The notes below the pieces were generated by a model, which saw only the letters and a list, made by a program, of their open reading frames with translations, searched no databases and was not told the DNA's origin. Position numbers and translations under genes: made by a program. Below are positions 1 to 14,000 of a stretch of 64,000 bases of DNA, one piece after another (within the stretch, counting starts at the first letter, position 1; every line of letters starts with the position of its first letter). Source of the stretch: Clusia tigrina (lineage: Eukaryota > Arthropoda > Insecta > Diptera > Clusiidae); assembly GCA_920105625.2 (NCBI GenBank), contig OV050032.1:195096571-195160570 (forward strand), in the 5' to 3' direction.

Positions 1-951
1 CATTTAATACCTTAATGCCTCGCCGCCCACAGCCGTAGGTAATAAGTGAAATTTAATAAGTTTGGAAACATTTTGCAAAAATCATCAAATTACCAGTGAG
101 AAAAATGAACGGTTCGAACGCTGCGTTGGAAATCAGCGTTTCAGTTGCCAATGGAAGTACGCAGTAATACATAATTCGCTAATAAGCTGCGAATTACATA
201 CGAGGACGCCCACTCCTGCGACCGCTTCCCTGTCAGTAACTGTCACATTTAATACAGTTCAATTTGTGCATTTCGCTGGCTACGCGCTCGCCTATAATTA
301 ATGAATATAATGAGGGAAGTCGCTGCTGCTGGTGCAGTTGGCACTGACAACGGCCACAAACGCGTGTCGTAGAGGAATCTGCTGCACGTCTGTGGCGGGC
401 TACGCAGACTGGGAGTTGCCCTTTCTGGAGTGAGAATATGTTCTGCCCACATTTTGGGTAGAGTCGAGCAAGGAAGAGTTTCAGTCTTTGCAATTATTAT
501 TCAATTTCATTATTACTGTTTATATCCACCTGCCAAGGACATATAAAAATCCGTCTACTAAAGTGGACGATATTAAAATATAGTTTTTAACTAAGTTAAC
601 TTTCAAAGGATTCTCTTTATTTTTGAATGTGTTCAGAGTGGTTGCAGAAATTTACAGCAAACAAGTTGAAATATAAAATAATTGCCACATGAGCACCATT
701 CACATTTTTAACCCATTCTCGTTTTTAGTCCTGTCATGAGCCATGAGCCATGATAGGTGGAAACACAATGTTTTGGCAGCAACTAAAGATAAGCAGGTAT
801 CCTTTCAAATGAATATAGTTCTACTTCCAGGCCAGAGGCAATACTTATTTACAGGGTTTTTAGAATATATTGAATAGAGTGGAGAAATGTTCTTCACAGA
901 ACCCATAATATAGAGCACACCTGGCATGCCCCGTGTGGGATGCTACAATAG
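1..951. other. Left flank, no recognised gene
   Basis: Single-copy-looking DNA. The first 500 bases are somewhat richer in GC and the rest is AT-rich. Short open frames of under 90 codons exist on both strands, but none shows a recognisable domain, a biased codon pattern or splice-site support. A tiny duplication (ATGAGCC twice, near 736-750) is the only local repeat seen. Confidence 0.6.
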
Positions 952-1008
952 ACTACAAAGGATAATATAGACTACAAAGCATAATATATACTACAAAGGA
1001 TAATATGG
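952..1008 (+). repeat. 19-bp degenerate tandem repeat bordering the satellite
   Basis: ACTACAAAG recurs at 952, 971 and 990, a 19-bp period, each followed by an AT-rich GATAATATA-like stretch. A fourth register point at 1009 opens directly into the 25-bp satellite. The unit shares ACTACAA and a GAT..TAT segment with the satellite monomer, so it may be a related or ancestral repeat. The periodicity is seen directly; the relationship is inferred. Confidence 0.7.
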
Positions 1009-2207
1009 ACTCTGTTTAACGATCTATACTGCAACTCTGTTTAACGATCTATACAACAACTCTGTTTAACGATCTATACTAGAACTCTGTTTAACGATCT
1101 ATACAACAACTCTGTTTAACGATCTATACTAGAACTCTGTTTAACGATCTATACTACAACTCTGTTTAACGATCTATACTGCAACTTTGTTTAACGATCT
1201 ATACTGCAACTCTGTTTAACGATCTATACTACAACTCTGTTTAACGATCTATACTACAACTTTGTTTAACGATCTATACTGCAACTCTTTTTAACGATCT
1301 ATACAACAACTCTGTTTAACGATTTATACTACAACTCTGTTTAACGATCTATAATACAACTTTGTTTAACGATCTATACTACAACTTTGTTTAACGATCT
1401 ATACTAGAACTCTGTTTAACGATCTATACAACAACTCTGTTTAACGATCTATACTACAACTTTGTTTAACGATCTATACTACAACTTTGTTTAACGATCT
1501 ATACTGCTACTCTGTTTAACGATTTATACTTCAACTTTGTTTAACGATCTATACTACAACTCTGTTTAACGATCTATACTGCAACTCTTTTTAACGATCT
1601 ATACAACAACTCTGTTTAACGATTTATACTACAACTCTGTTTAACGATCTATAATACAACTTTGTTTAACGATCTATACTGCTACTCTGTTTAACGATTT
1701 ATACTTCAACTTTGTTTAACGATCTATACTACAACTTTGTTTAACGATCTATACTACAACTTTGTTTAACGATCTATACTACAACTCTGTTTAACGATCT
1801 ATACAACAACTCTGTTTAACGATCTATACTAGAACTCTGTTTAACGATCTATACAACAACTCTGTTTAACGATCTATACTAGAACTCTGTTTAACGATTT
1901 ATACTACAACTCTGTTTAACGATCTATACTAGAACTCTGTTTAACGATCTATACTACAACTCTGTTTAACGATCTATACTACAACTTTGTTTAACGATCT
2001 ATACTACAACTTTGTTTAACGATCTATACTGCTACTCTGTTTAACGATTTATACTTCAACTTTGTTTAACGATCTATACTACAACTCTGTTTAACGATCT
2101 ATACTGCAACTCTGTTTAACGATCTATACTACAACTTTGTTTAACGATCTATACTACAACTCTGTTTAACGATCTATACTGCAACTCTGTTTAACGATCT
2201 ATACTAC

Positions 2208-3801
2208 AAATTTGTTTAACGATCTATACTACAACTCTGTTTAACGATCTATAATACAACTTTGTTTAACGATCTATACTGCTACTCTGTTTAACGATTT
2301 ATACTTCAACTTTGTTTAACGATCTATACTACAACTCTGTTTAACGATCTATACTACAACTCTGTTTAACGATCTATACTGCAACTTTGTTTAACGATCT
2401 ATACTGCAACTTTGTTTAACGATCTATACTGCAACTCTGTTTAACGATCTATACTACAACTCTGTTTAACGATCTATACTACAACTTTGTTTAACGATCT
2501 ATACTGCAACTTTGTTTAACGATCTATACTACAACTCTGTTTAACGATCTATACTACAACTTTGTTTAACGATCTATACTGCAACTCTGTTTAACGATCT
2601 ATACTACAACTTTGTTTAACGATCTATACTACAACTTTGTTTAACGATCTATACTGCAACTCTTTTTAACGATCTATACAACAACTCTGTTTAACGATTT
2701 ATACTTCAACTTTGTTTAACGATCTATACTGCAACTCTTTTTAACGATCTATACAACAACTCTGTTTAACGATTTATACTACAACTCTGTTTAACGATCT
2801 ATAATACAACTTTGTTTAACGATCTATACTCTGTTTAACGATTTATACTTCAACTTTGGTTAACGATCTATACTACAACTTTGTTTAACGATCTATACTG
2901 CAACTCTTTTTAACGATCTATACAACAACTCTGTTTAACGATTTATACTACAACTCTGTTTAACGATCTATAATACAACTTTGTTTAACGATCTATACTG
3001 CTACTCTGTTTAACGATTTATACTTCAACTTTGTTTAACGATCTATACTACAACTCTGTTTAACGATCTATATTGCAACTTTGTTTAACGATCTATACTG
3101 CTACTCTGTTTAACGATTTATACTTCAACTTTGGTTAACGATCTATACTACAACTTTGTTTAACGATCTATACTGCAACTCTTTTTAACGATCTATACAA
3201 CAACTCTGTTTAACGATTTATACTACAACTCTGTTTAACGATCTATAATACAACTTTGTTTAACGATCTATACTGCTACTCTGTTTAACGATTTATACTT
3301 CAACTTTGTTTAACGATCTATACTACAACTTTGTTTAACGATCTATACTAGAACTCTGTTTAACGATCTATACAACAACTCTGTTTAACGATCTATACTA
3401 CAACTCTGTTTAACGATCTATACTACAACTCTGTTTAACGATCTATACTAGAACTCTGTTTAACGATCTATACTACAACTTTGTTTAACGATCTATACTA
3501 CAACTCTGTTTAACGATCTATACAACAACTCTGTTTAACGATCTATACTAGAACTCTGTTTAACGATCTATACAACAACTCTGTTTAACGATCTATACTA
3601 GAACTCTGTTTAACGATTTATACTACAACTCTGTTTAACGATCTATACTAGAACTCTGTTTAACGATCTATACTACAACTCTGTTTAACGATCTATACTA
3701 CAACTTTGTTTAACGATCTATACTACAACTTTGTTTAACGATCTATACTACAACTCTGTTTAACGATCTATACTGCAACTCTGTTTAACGATCTATACTA
3801 C
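2208..3801 (+). repeat. Satellite higher-order block before round A
   Basis: The rare ACAAATTTG marker monomer at 2208 recurs at 3802. The spacing is 1,594 bp, which is 64 monomers less 6 bp, and one monomer near 2831 has lost 6 bp. The same 19-bp shortened monomer is found 7,219 bp downstream at 10050. This block is therefore probably the end of a super-repeat round whose earlier part lies further left in the array or has decayed. Confidence 0.75.
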
Positions 3802-6800
3802 AAATTTGTTTAACGATCTATACTACAACTCTGTTTAACGATCTATAATACAACTTTGTTTAACGATCTATACTGCTACTCTGTTTAACGATTTATACTT
3901 CAACTTTGTTTAACGATCTATACTACAACTTTGTTTAACGATCTATATTGCAACTTTGTTTAACGATCTATACTACAACTTTGTTTAACGATCTATACTA
4001 CAACTCTGTTTAACGATCTATACTACAACTCTGTTTAACGATCTATACTGCAACTTTGTTTAACGATCTATACTGCAACTTTGTTTAACGATCTATACTG
4101 CAACTCTGTTTAACGATCTATACTACAACTCTGTTTAACGATCTATACTACAACTTTGTTTAACGATCTATACTGCAACTTTGTTTAACGATCTATACTA
4201 CAACTCTGTTTAACGATCTATACTACAACTTTGTTTAACGATCTATACTGCAACTCTGTTTAACGATCTATACTACAACTTTGTTTAACGATCTATACTA
4301 CAACTTTGTTTAACGATCTATACTGCAACTCTTTTTAACGATCTATACAACAACTCTGTTTAACGATTTATACTTCAACTTTGTTTAACGATCTATACTG
4401 CAACTCTTTTTAACGATCTATACAACAACTCTGTTTAACGATTTATACTACAACTCTGTTTAACGATCTATAATACAACTTTGTTTAACGATCTATACTG
4501 CTACTCTGTTTAACGATTTATACTTCAACTTTGGTTAACGATCTATACTACAACTTTGTTTAACGATCTATACTGCAACTCTTTTTAACGATCTATACAA
4601 CAACTCTGTTTAACGATTTATACTACAACTCTGTTTAACGATCTATAATACAACTTTGTTTAACGATCTATACTGCTACTCTGTTTAACGATTTATACTT
4701 CAACTTTGTTTAACGATCTATACTACAACTTTGTTTAACGATCTATATTGCAACTTTGTTTAACGATCTATACTGCTACTCTGTTTAACGATTTATACTT
4801 CAACTTTGTTTAACGATCTATACTACAACTTTGTTTAACGATCTATACTGCAACTCTTTTTAACGATCTATACAACAACTCTGTTTAACGATTTATACTA
4901 CAACTCTGTTTAACGATCTATACTACAACTTTGTTTAACGATCTATACTGCTACTCTGTTTAACGATTTATACTTCAACTTTGTTTAACGATCTATACTA
5001 CAACTTTGTTTAACGATCTATACTAGAACTCTGTTTAACGATCTATACTACAACTTTGTTTAACGATCTATACTGCAACTCTGTTTAACGATTTATACTA
5101 CAACTCTGTTTAACGATCTATACTAGAACTCTGTTTAACGATCTATACTACAACTTTGTTTAACGATCTATACTACAACTCTGTTTAACGATCTATACAA
5201 CAACTCTGTTTAACGATCTATACTAGAACTCTGTTTAACGATCTATACAACAACTCTGTTTAACGATCTATACTACAACTCTGTTTAACGATCTATACTA
5301 GAACTCTGTTTAACGATCTATACTAGAACTCTGTTTAACGATCTATACTACAACTCTGTTTAACGATCTATACTACAACTTTGTTTAACGATCTATACTA
5401 CAACTTTGTTTAACGATCTATACTACAACTCTGTTTAACGATCTATAATACAACTTTGTTTAACGATCTATACTGCTACTCTGTTTAACGATCTATACTA
5501 CAACTTTGTTTAACGATCTATACTACAACTTTGTTTAACGATCTATACTGCAACTCTTTTTAACGATCTATACAACAACTCTGTTTAACGATTTATACTT
5601 CAACTTTGTTTAACGATCTATACTGCAACTCTTTTTAACGATCTATACAACAACTCTGTTTAACGATTTATACTACAACTCTGTTTAACGATCTATAATA
5701 CAACTTTGTTTAACGATCTATACTGCTACTCTGTTTAACGATTTATACTTCAACTTTGGTTAACGATCTATACTACAACTTTGTTTAACGATCTATACTG
5801 CAACTCTTTTTAACGATCTATACAACAACTCTGTTTAACGATTTATACTACAACTCTGTTTAACGATCTATAATACAACTTTGTTTAACGATCTATACTG
5901 CTACTCTGTTTAACGATTTATACTTCAACTTTGTTTAACGATCTATACTACAACTTTGTTTAACGATCTATATTGCAACTTTGTTTAACGATCTATACTG
6001 CTACTCTGTTTAACGATTTATACTTCAACTTTGGTTAACGATCTATACTACAACTTTGTTTAACGATCTATACTGCAACTCTTTTTAACGATCTATACAA
6101 CAACTCTGTTTAACGATTTATACTACAACTCTGTTTAACGATCTATAATACAACTTTGTTTAACGATCTATACTGCTACTCTGTTTAACGATTTATACTT
6201 CAACTTTGTTTAACGATCTATACTACAACTTTGTTTAACGATCTATACTACAACTCTGTTTAACGATCTATACAACAACTCTGTTTAACGATCTATACTA
6301 GAACTCTGTTTAACGATTTATACTACAACTCTGTTTAACGATCTATACTAGAACTCTGTTTAACGATCTATACTACAACTTTGTTTAACGATCTATACTA
6401 CAACTCTGTTTAACGATCTATACAACAACTCTGTTTAACGATCTATACTAGAACTCTGTTTAACGATCTATACAACAACTCTGTTTAACGATCTATACTA
6501 GAACTCTGTTTAACGATTTATACTACAACTCTGTTTAACGATCTATACTAGAACTCTGTTTAACGATCTATACTACAACTCTGTTTAACGATCTATACTA
6601 CAACTTTGTTTAACGATCTATACTACAACTTTGTTTAACGATCTATACTGCTACTCTGTTTAACGATTTATACTTCAACTTTGTTTAACGATCTATACTA
6701 CAACTCTGTTTAACGATCTATACTGCAACTCTGTTTAACGATCTATACTACAAATTTGTTTAACGATCTATACTACAACTCTGTTTAACGATCTATAATA

Positions 6801-9800
6801 CAACTTTGTTTAACGATCTATACTACAACTCTGTTTAACGATCTATACTACAACTTTGTTCAACGATCTATACTGCAACTCTTTTTAACGATCTATACAA
6901 CAACTCTGTTTAACGATCTATACTACAACTCTGTTTAACGATCTATACTACAACTTTGTTTAACGATCTATACTACAACTTTGTTTAACGATCTATACAA
7001 CAACTCTGTTTAACGATTTATACTTCAACTTTGTTTAACGATCTATACTGCAACTCTTTTTAACGATCTATACAACAACTCTGTTTAACGATTTATACTA
7101 CAACTCTGTTTAACGATCTATAATACAACTTTGTTTAACGATCTATACTGCTACTCTGTTTAACGATTTATACTTCAACTTTGGTTAACGATCTATACTA
7201 CAACTTTGTTTAACGATCTATACTACAACTCTGTTTAACGATCTATACTACAACTCTGTTTAACGATCTATACAACAACTCTGTTTAACGATCTATACTA
7301 GAACTCTGTTTAACGATCTATACAACAACTCTGTTTAACGATCTATACTAGAACTCTGTTTAACGATCTATACTACAACTCTGTTTAACGATCTATACTA
7401 GAACTCTGTTTAACGATCTATACTACAACTCTGTTTAACGATCTATACTACAACTTTGTTTAACGATCTATACTACAACTTTGTTTAACGATCTATACTG
7501 CTACTCTGTTTAACGATTTATACTTCAACTTTGGTTAACGATCTATACTACAACTCTGTTTAACGATCTATACTACAACTCTGTTTAACGATCTATAATA
7601 CAACTTTGTTTAACGATCTATACTACAACTCTGTTTAACGATCTATACTGCAACTCTGTTTAACGATTTATACTACAAATTTGTTTAACGATCTATACTA
7701 CAACTCTGTTTAACGATCTATACAACAACTCTGTTTAACGATCTATACTGCTACTCTGTTTAACGATTTATACTTCAACTTTGTTTAACGATCTATACTA
7801 CAACTTTGTTTAACGATCTATATTGCAACTTTGTTTAACGATCTATACTACAACTTTGTTTAACGATCTATACTACAACTCTGTTTAACGATCTATACTA
7901 CAACTCTGTTTAACGATCTATACTGCAACTTTGTTTAACGATCTATACTGCAACTTTGTTTAACGATCTATACTGCAACTCTGTTTAACGATCTATACTA
8001 CAACTCTGTTTAACGATCTATACTACAACTTTGTTTAACGATCTATACTGCAACTTTGTTTAACGATCTATACTACAACTCTGTTTAACGATCTATACTA
8101 CAACTTTGTTTAACGATCTATACTGCAACTCTGTTTAACGATCTATACTACAACTTTGTTTAACGATCTATACTACAACTTTGTTTAACGATCTATACTG
8201 CAACTCTGTTTAACGATCTATACAACAACTCTGTTTAACGATTTATACTTCAACTTTGTTTAACGATCTATACTGCAACTCTTTTTAACGATCTATACAA
8301 CAACTCTGTTTAACGATTTATACTACAACTCTGTTTAACGATCTATAATACAACTTTGTTTAACGATCTATACTGCTACTCTGTTTAACGATTTATACTT
8401 CAACTTTGGTTAACGATCTATACTACAACTTTGTTTAACGATCTATACTGCAACTCTTTTTAACGATCTATACAACAACTCTGTTTAACGATTTATACTA
8501 CAACTCTGTTTAACGATCTATAATACAACTTTGTTTAACGATCTATACTGCTACTCTGTTTAACGATTTATACTTCAACTTTGTTTAACGATCTATACTA
8601 CAACTTTGTTTAACGATCTATATTGCAACTTTGTTTAACGATCTATACTGCTACTCTGTTTAACGATTTATACTTCAACTTTGGTTAACGATCTATACTA
8701 CAACTTTGTTTAACGATCTATACTGCAACTCTTTTTAACGATCTATACAACAACTCTGTTTAACGATTTATACTACAACTCTGTTTAACGATCTATAATA
8801 CAACTTTGTTTAACGATCTATACTGCTACTCTGTTTAACGATTTATACTTCAACTTTGTTTAACGATCTATACTACAACTTTGTTTAACGATCTATACTA
8901 CAACTCTGTTTAACGATCTATACAACAACTCTGTTTAACGATCTATACTAGAACTCTGTTTAACGATTTATACTACAACTCTGTTTAACGATCTATACTA
9001 GAACTCTGTTTAACGATCTATACTACAACTTTGTTTAACGATCTATACTACAACTCTGTTTAACGATCTATACAACAACTCTGTTTAACGATCTATACTA
9101 GAACTCTGTTTAACGATCTATACAACAACTCTGTTTAACGATCTATACTAGAACTCTGTTTAACGATTTATACTACAACTCTGTTTAACGATCTATACTA
9201 GAACTCTGTTTAACGATCTATACTACAACTCTGTTTAACGATCTATACTACAACTTTGTTTAACGATCTATACTACAACTTTGTTTAACGATCTATACTA
9301 CAACTCTGTTTAACGATCTATACTGCAACTCTGTTTAACGATCTATACTACAAATTTGTTTAACGATCTATACTACAACTCTGTTTAACGATCTATAATA
9401 CAACTTTGTTTAACGATCTATACTGCTACTCTGTTTAACGATTTATACTTCAACTTTGTTTAACGATCTATACTACAACTTTGTTTAACGATCTATATTG
9501 CAACTTTGTTTAACGATCTATACTACAACTTTGTTTAACGATCTATACTACAACTCTGTTTAACGATCTATACTACAACTCTGTTTAACGATCTATACTG
9601 CAACTTTGTTTAACGATCTATACTGCAACTTTGTTTAACGATCTATACTGCAACTCTGTTTAACGATCTATACTACAACTCTGTTTAACGATCTATACTA
9701 CAACTTTGTTTAACGATCTATACTGCAACTTTGTTTAACGATCTATACTACAACTCTGTTTAACGATCTATACTACAACTTTGTTTAACGATCTATACTG

Positions 9801-11020
9801 CAACTCTGTTTAACGATCTATACTACAACTTTGTTTAACGATCTATACTACAACTTTGTTTAACGATCTATACTGCAACTCTTTTTAACGATCTATACAA
9901 CAACTCTGTTTAACGATTTATACTTCAACTTTGTTTAACGATCTATACTGCAACTCTTTTTAACGATCTATACAACAACTCTGTTTAACGATCTATACTA
10001 CAACTCTGTTTAACGATCTATACTACAACTTTGTTTAACGATCTATACTCTGTTTAACGATTTATACTTCAACTTTGGTTAACGATCTATACTACAACTT
10101 TGTTTAACGATCTATACTGCAACTCTTTTTAACGATCTATACAACAACTCTGTTTAACGATTTATACTACAACTCTGTTTAACGATCTATAATACAACTT
10201 TGTTTAACGATCTATACTGCTACTCTGTTTAACGATTTATACTTCAACTTTGTTTAACGATCTATACTACAACTTTGTTTAACGATCTATATTGCAACTT
10301 TGTTTAACGATCTATACTGCTACTCTGTTTAACGATTTATACTTCAACTTTGTTTAACGATCTATACTACAACTCTGTTTAACGATCTATACTGCAACTC
10401 TTTTTAACGATCTATACAACAACTCTGTTTAACGATTTATACTACAACTCTGTTTAACGATCTATAATACAACTTTGTTTAACGATCTATACTGCTACTC
10501 TGTTTAACGATTTATACTTCAACTTTGTTTAACGATCTATACTACAACTTTGTTTAACGATCTATACTAGAACTCTGTTTAACGATCTATACAACAACTC
10601 TGTTTAACGATCTATACTAGAACTCTGTTTAACGATCTATACTACAACTCTGTTTAACGATCTATACTAGAACTCTGTTTAACGATCTATACTACAACTT
10701 TGTTTAACGATCTATACTACAACTCTGTTTAACGATCTATACAACAACTCTGTTTAACGATCTATACTAGAACTCTGTTTAACGATCTATACAACAACTC
10801 TGTTTAACGATCTATACTAGAACTCTGTTTAACGATTTATACTACAACTCTGTTTAACGATCTATACTAGAACTCTGTTTAACGATCTATACTACAACTC
10901 TGTTTAACGATCTATACTACAACTTTGTTTAACGATCTATACTACAACTTTGTTTAACGATCTATACTACAACTCTGTTTAACGATCTATACTGCAACTC
11001 TGTTTAACGATCTATACTAC
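3802..11020 (+). repeat. Satellite super-repeat round A (7,219 bp)
   Basis: Marker monomers (ACAAATTTG) lie at 3802, 6752, 7677, 9352 and 11021. The intervals are 118, 37, 67 and 67 monomers, the last short by a 6-bp deletion at about 10050. A private TTCAAC variant lies at 6861. The same marker order and intervals recur in round B. Confidence 0.85.
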
Positions 11021-14000
11021 AAATCTGTTTAACGATCTATACTACAACTCTGTTTAACGATCTATAATACAACTTTGTTTAACGATCTATACTGCTACTC
11101 TGTTTAACGATTTATACTTCAACTTTGTTTAACGATCTATACTACAACTTTGTTTAACGATCTATATTGCAACTTTGTTTAACGATCTATACTACAACTT
11201 TGTTTAACGATCTATACTACAACTCTGTTTAACGATCTATACTACAACTCTGTTTAACGATCTATACTGCAACTTTGTTTAACGATCTATACTGCAACTT
11301 TGTTTAACGATCTATACTGCAACTCTGTTTAACGATCTATACTACAACTCTGTTTAACGATCTATACTACAACTTTGTTTAACGATCTATACTGCAACTT
11401 TGTTTAACGATCTATACTACAACTCTGTTTAACGATCTATACTACAACTTTGTTTAACGATCTATACTGCAACTCTGTTTAACGATCTATACTACAACTT
11501 TGTTTAACGATCTATACTACAACTTTGTTTAACGATCTATACTGCAACTCTTTTTAACGATCTATACAACAACTCTGTTTAACGATTTATACTTCAACTT
11601 TGTTTAACGATCTATACTGCAACTCTTTTTAACGATCTATACAACAACTCTGTTTAACGATTTATACTACAACTCTGTTTAACGATCTATACTACAACTC
11701 TGTTTAACGATCTATACTGCTACTCTGTTTAACGATTTATACTTCAACTTTGGTTAACGATCTATACTACAACTTTGTTTAACGATCTATACTGCAACTC
11801 TTTTTAACGATCTATACAACAACTCTGTTTAACGATTTATACTACAACTCTGTTTAACGATCTATAATACAACTTTGTTTAACGATCTATACTGCTACTC
11901 TGTTTAACGATTTATACTTCAACTTTGTTTAACGATCTATACTACAACTTTGTTTAACGATCTATATTGCAACTTTGTTTAACGATCTATACTGCTACTC
12001 TGTTTAACGATTTATACTTCAACTTTGGTTAACGATCTATACTACAACTTTGTTTAACGATCTATACTGCAACTCTTTTTAACGATCTATACAACAACTC
12101 TGTTTAACGATTTATACTACAACTCTGTTTAACGATCTATAATACAACTTTGTTTAACGGTCTATACTGCTACTCTGTTTAACGATTTATACTTCAACTT
12201 TGTTTAACGATCTATACTACAACTTTGTTTAACGATCTATACTAGAACTCTGTTTAACGATCTATACAACAACTCTGTTTAACGATCTATACTACAACTC
12301 TGTTTAACGATTTATACTACAACTCTGTTTAACGATCTATACTACAACTCTGTTTAACGATCTATACTACAACTTTGTTTAACGATCTATACTACAACTC
12401 TGTTTAACGATCTATACAACAACTCTGTTTAACGATCTATACTAGAACTCTGTTTAACGATCTATACAACAACTCTGTTTAACGATCTATACTAGAACTC
12501 TGTTTAACGATTTATACTACAACTCTGTTTAACGATCTATACTAGAACTCTGTTTAACGATCTATACTACAACTCTGTTTAACGATCTATACTACAACTT
12601 TGTTTAACGATCTATACTGCAACTTTGTTTAACGATCTATACTACAACTCTGTTTAACGATCTATACTACAACTTTGTTTAACGATCTATACTGCAACTC
12701 TGTTTAACGATCTATACTACAACTTTGTTTAACGATCTATACTACAACTTTGTTTAACGATCTATACTGCAACTCTTTTTAACGATCTATACAACAACTC
12801 TGTTTAACGATTTATACTTCAACTTTGTTTAACGATCTATACTACAACTCTGTTTAACGATCTATACAACAACTCTGTTTAACGATTTATACTACAACTC
12901 TGTTTAACGATCTATAATACAACTTTGTTTAACGATCTATACTGCTACTCTGTTTAACGATTTATACTTCAACTTTGGTTAACGATCTATACTACAACTT
13001 TGTTTAACGATCTATACTGCAACTCTTTTTAACGATCTATACAACAACTCTGTTTAACGATTTATACTACAACTCTGTTTAACGATCTATAATACAACTT
13101 TGTTTAACGATCTATACTTCTACTCTGTTTAACGATTTATACTTCAACTTTGTTTAACGATCTATACTACAACTCTGTTTAACGATCTATATTGCAACTT
13201 TGTTTAACGATCTATACTGCTACTCTGTTTAACGATTTATACTTCAACTTTGGTTAACGATCTATACTACAACTTTGTTTAACGATCTATACTGCAACTC
13301 TTTTTAACGATCTATACAACAACTCTGTTTAACGATTTATACTACAACTCTGTTTAACGATCTATAATACAACTTTGTTTAACGATCTATACTGCTACTC
13401 TGTTTAACGATTTATACTTCAACTTTGTTTAACGATCTATACTACAACTTTGTTTAACGATCTATACTAGAACTCTGTTTAACGATCTATACAACAACTC
13501 TGTTTAACGATCTATACTAGAACTCTGTTTAACGATTTATACTACAACTCTGTTTAACGATCTATACTAGAACTCTGTTTAACGATCTATACTACAACTT
13601 TGTTTAACGATCTATACTACAACTCTGTTTAACGATCTATACTACAACTCTGTTTAACGATCTATACTAGAACTCTGTTTAACGATCTATACAACAACTC
13701 TGTTTAACGATCTATACTAGAACTCTGTTTAACGATTTATACTACAACTCTGTTTAACGATCTATACTAGAACTCTGTTTAACGATCTATACTACAACTC
13801 TGTTTAACGATCTATACTACAACTTTGTTTAACGATCTATACTACAACTTTGTTTAACGATCTATACTGCTACTCTGTTTAACGATTTATACTTCAACTT
13901 TGTTTAACGATCTATACTACAACTCTGTTTAACGATCTATACTGCAACTCTGTTTAACGATCTATACTACAAATTTGTTTAACGATCTATACTACAACTC

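Noticed and set aside
62..493. Short overlapping frames at the left edge as genes
   Set aside because: All are under 90 codons, antisense to each other, and without recognisable domains.
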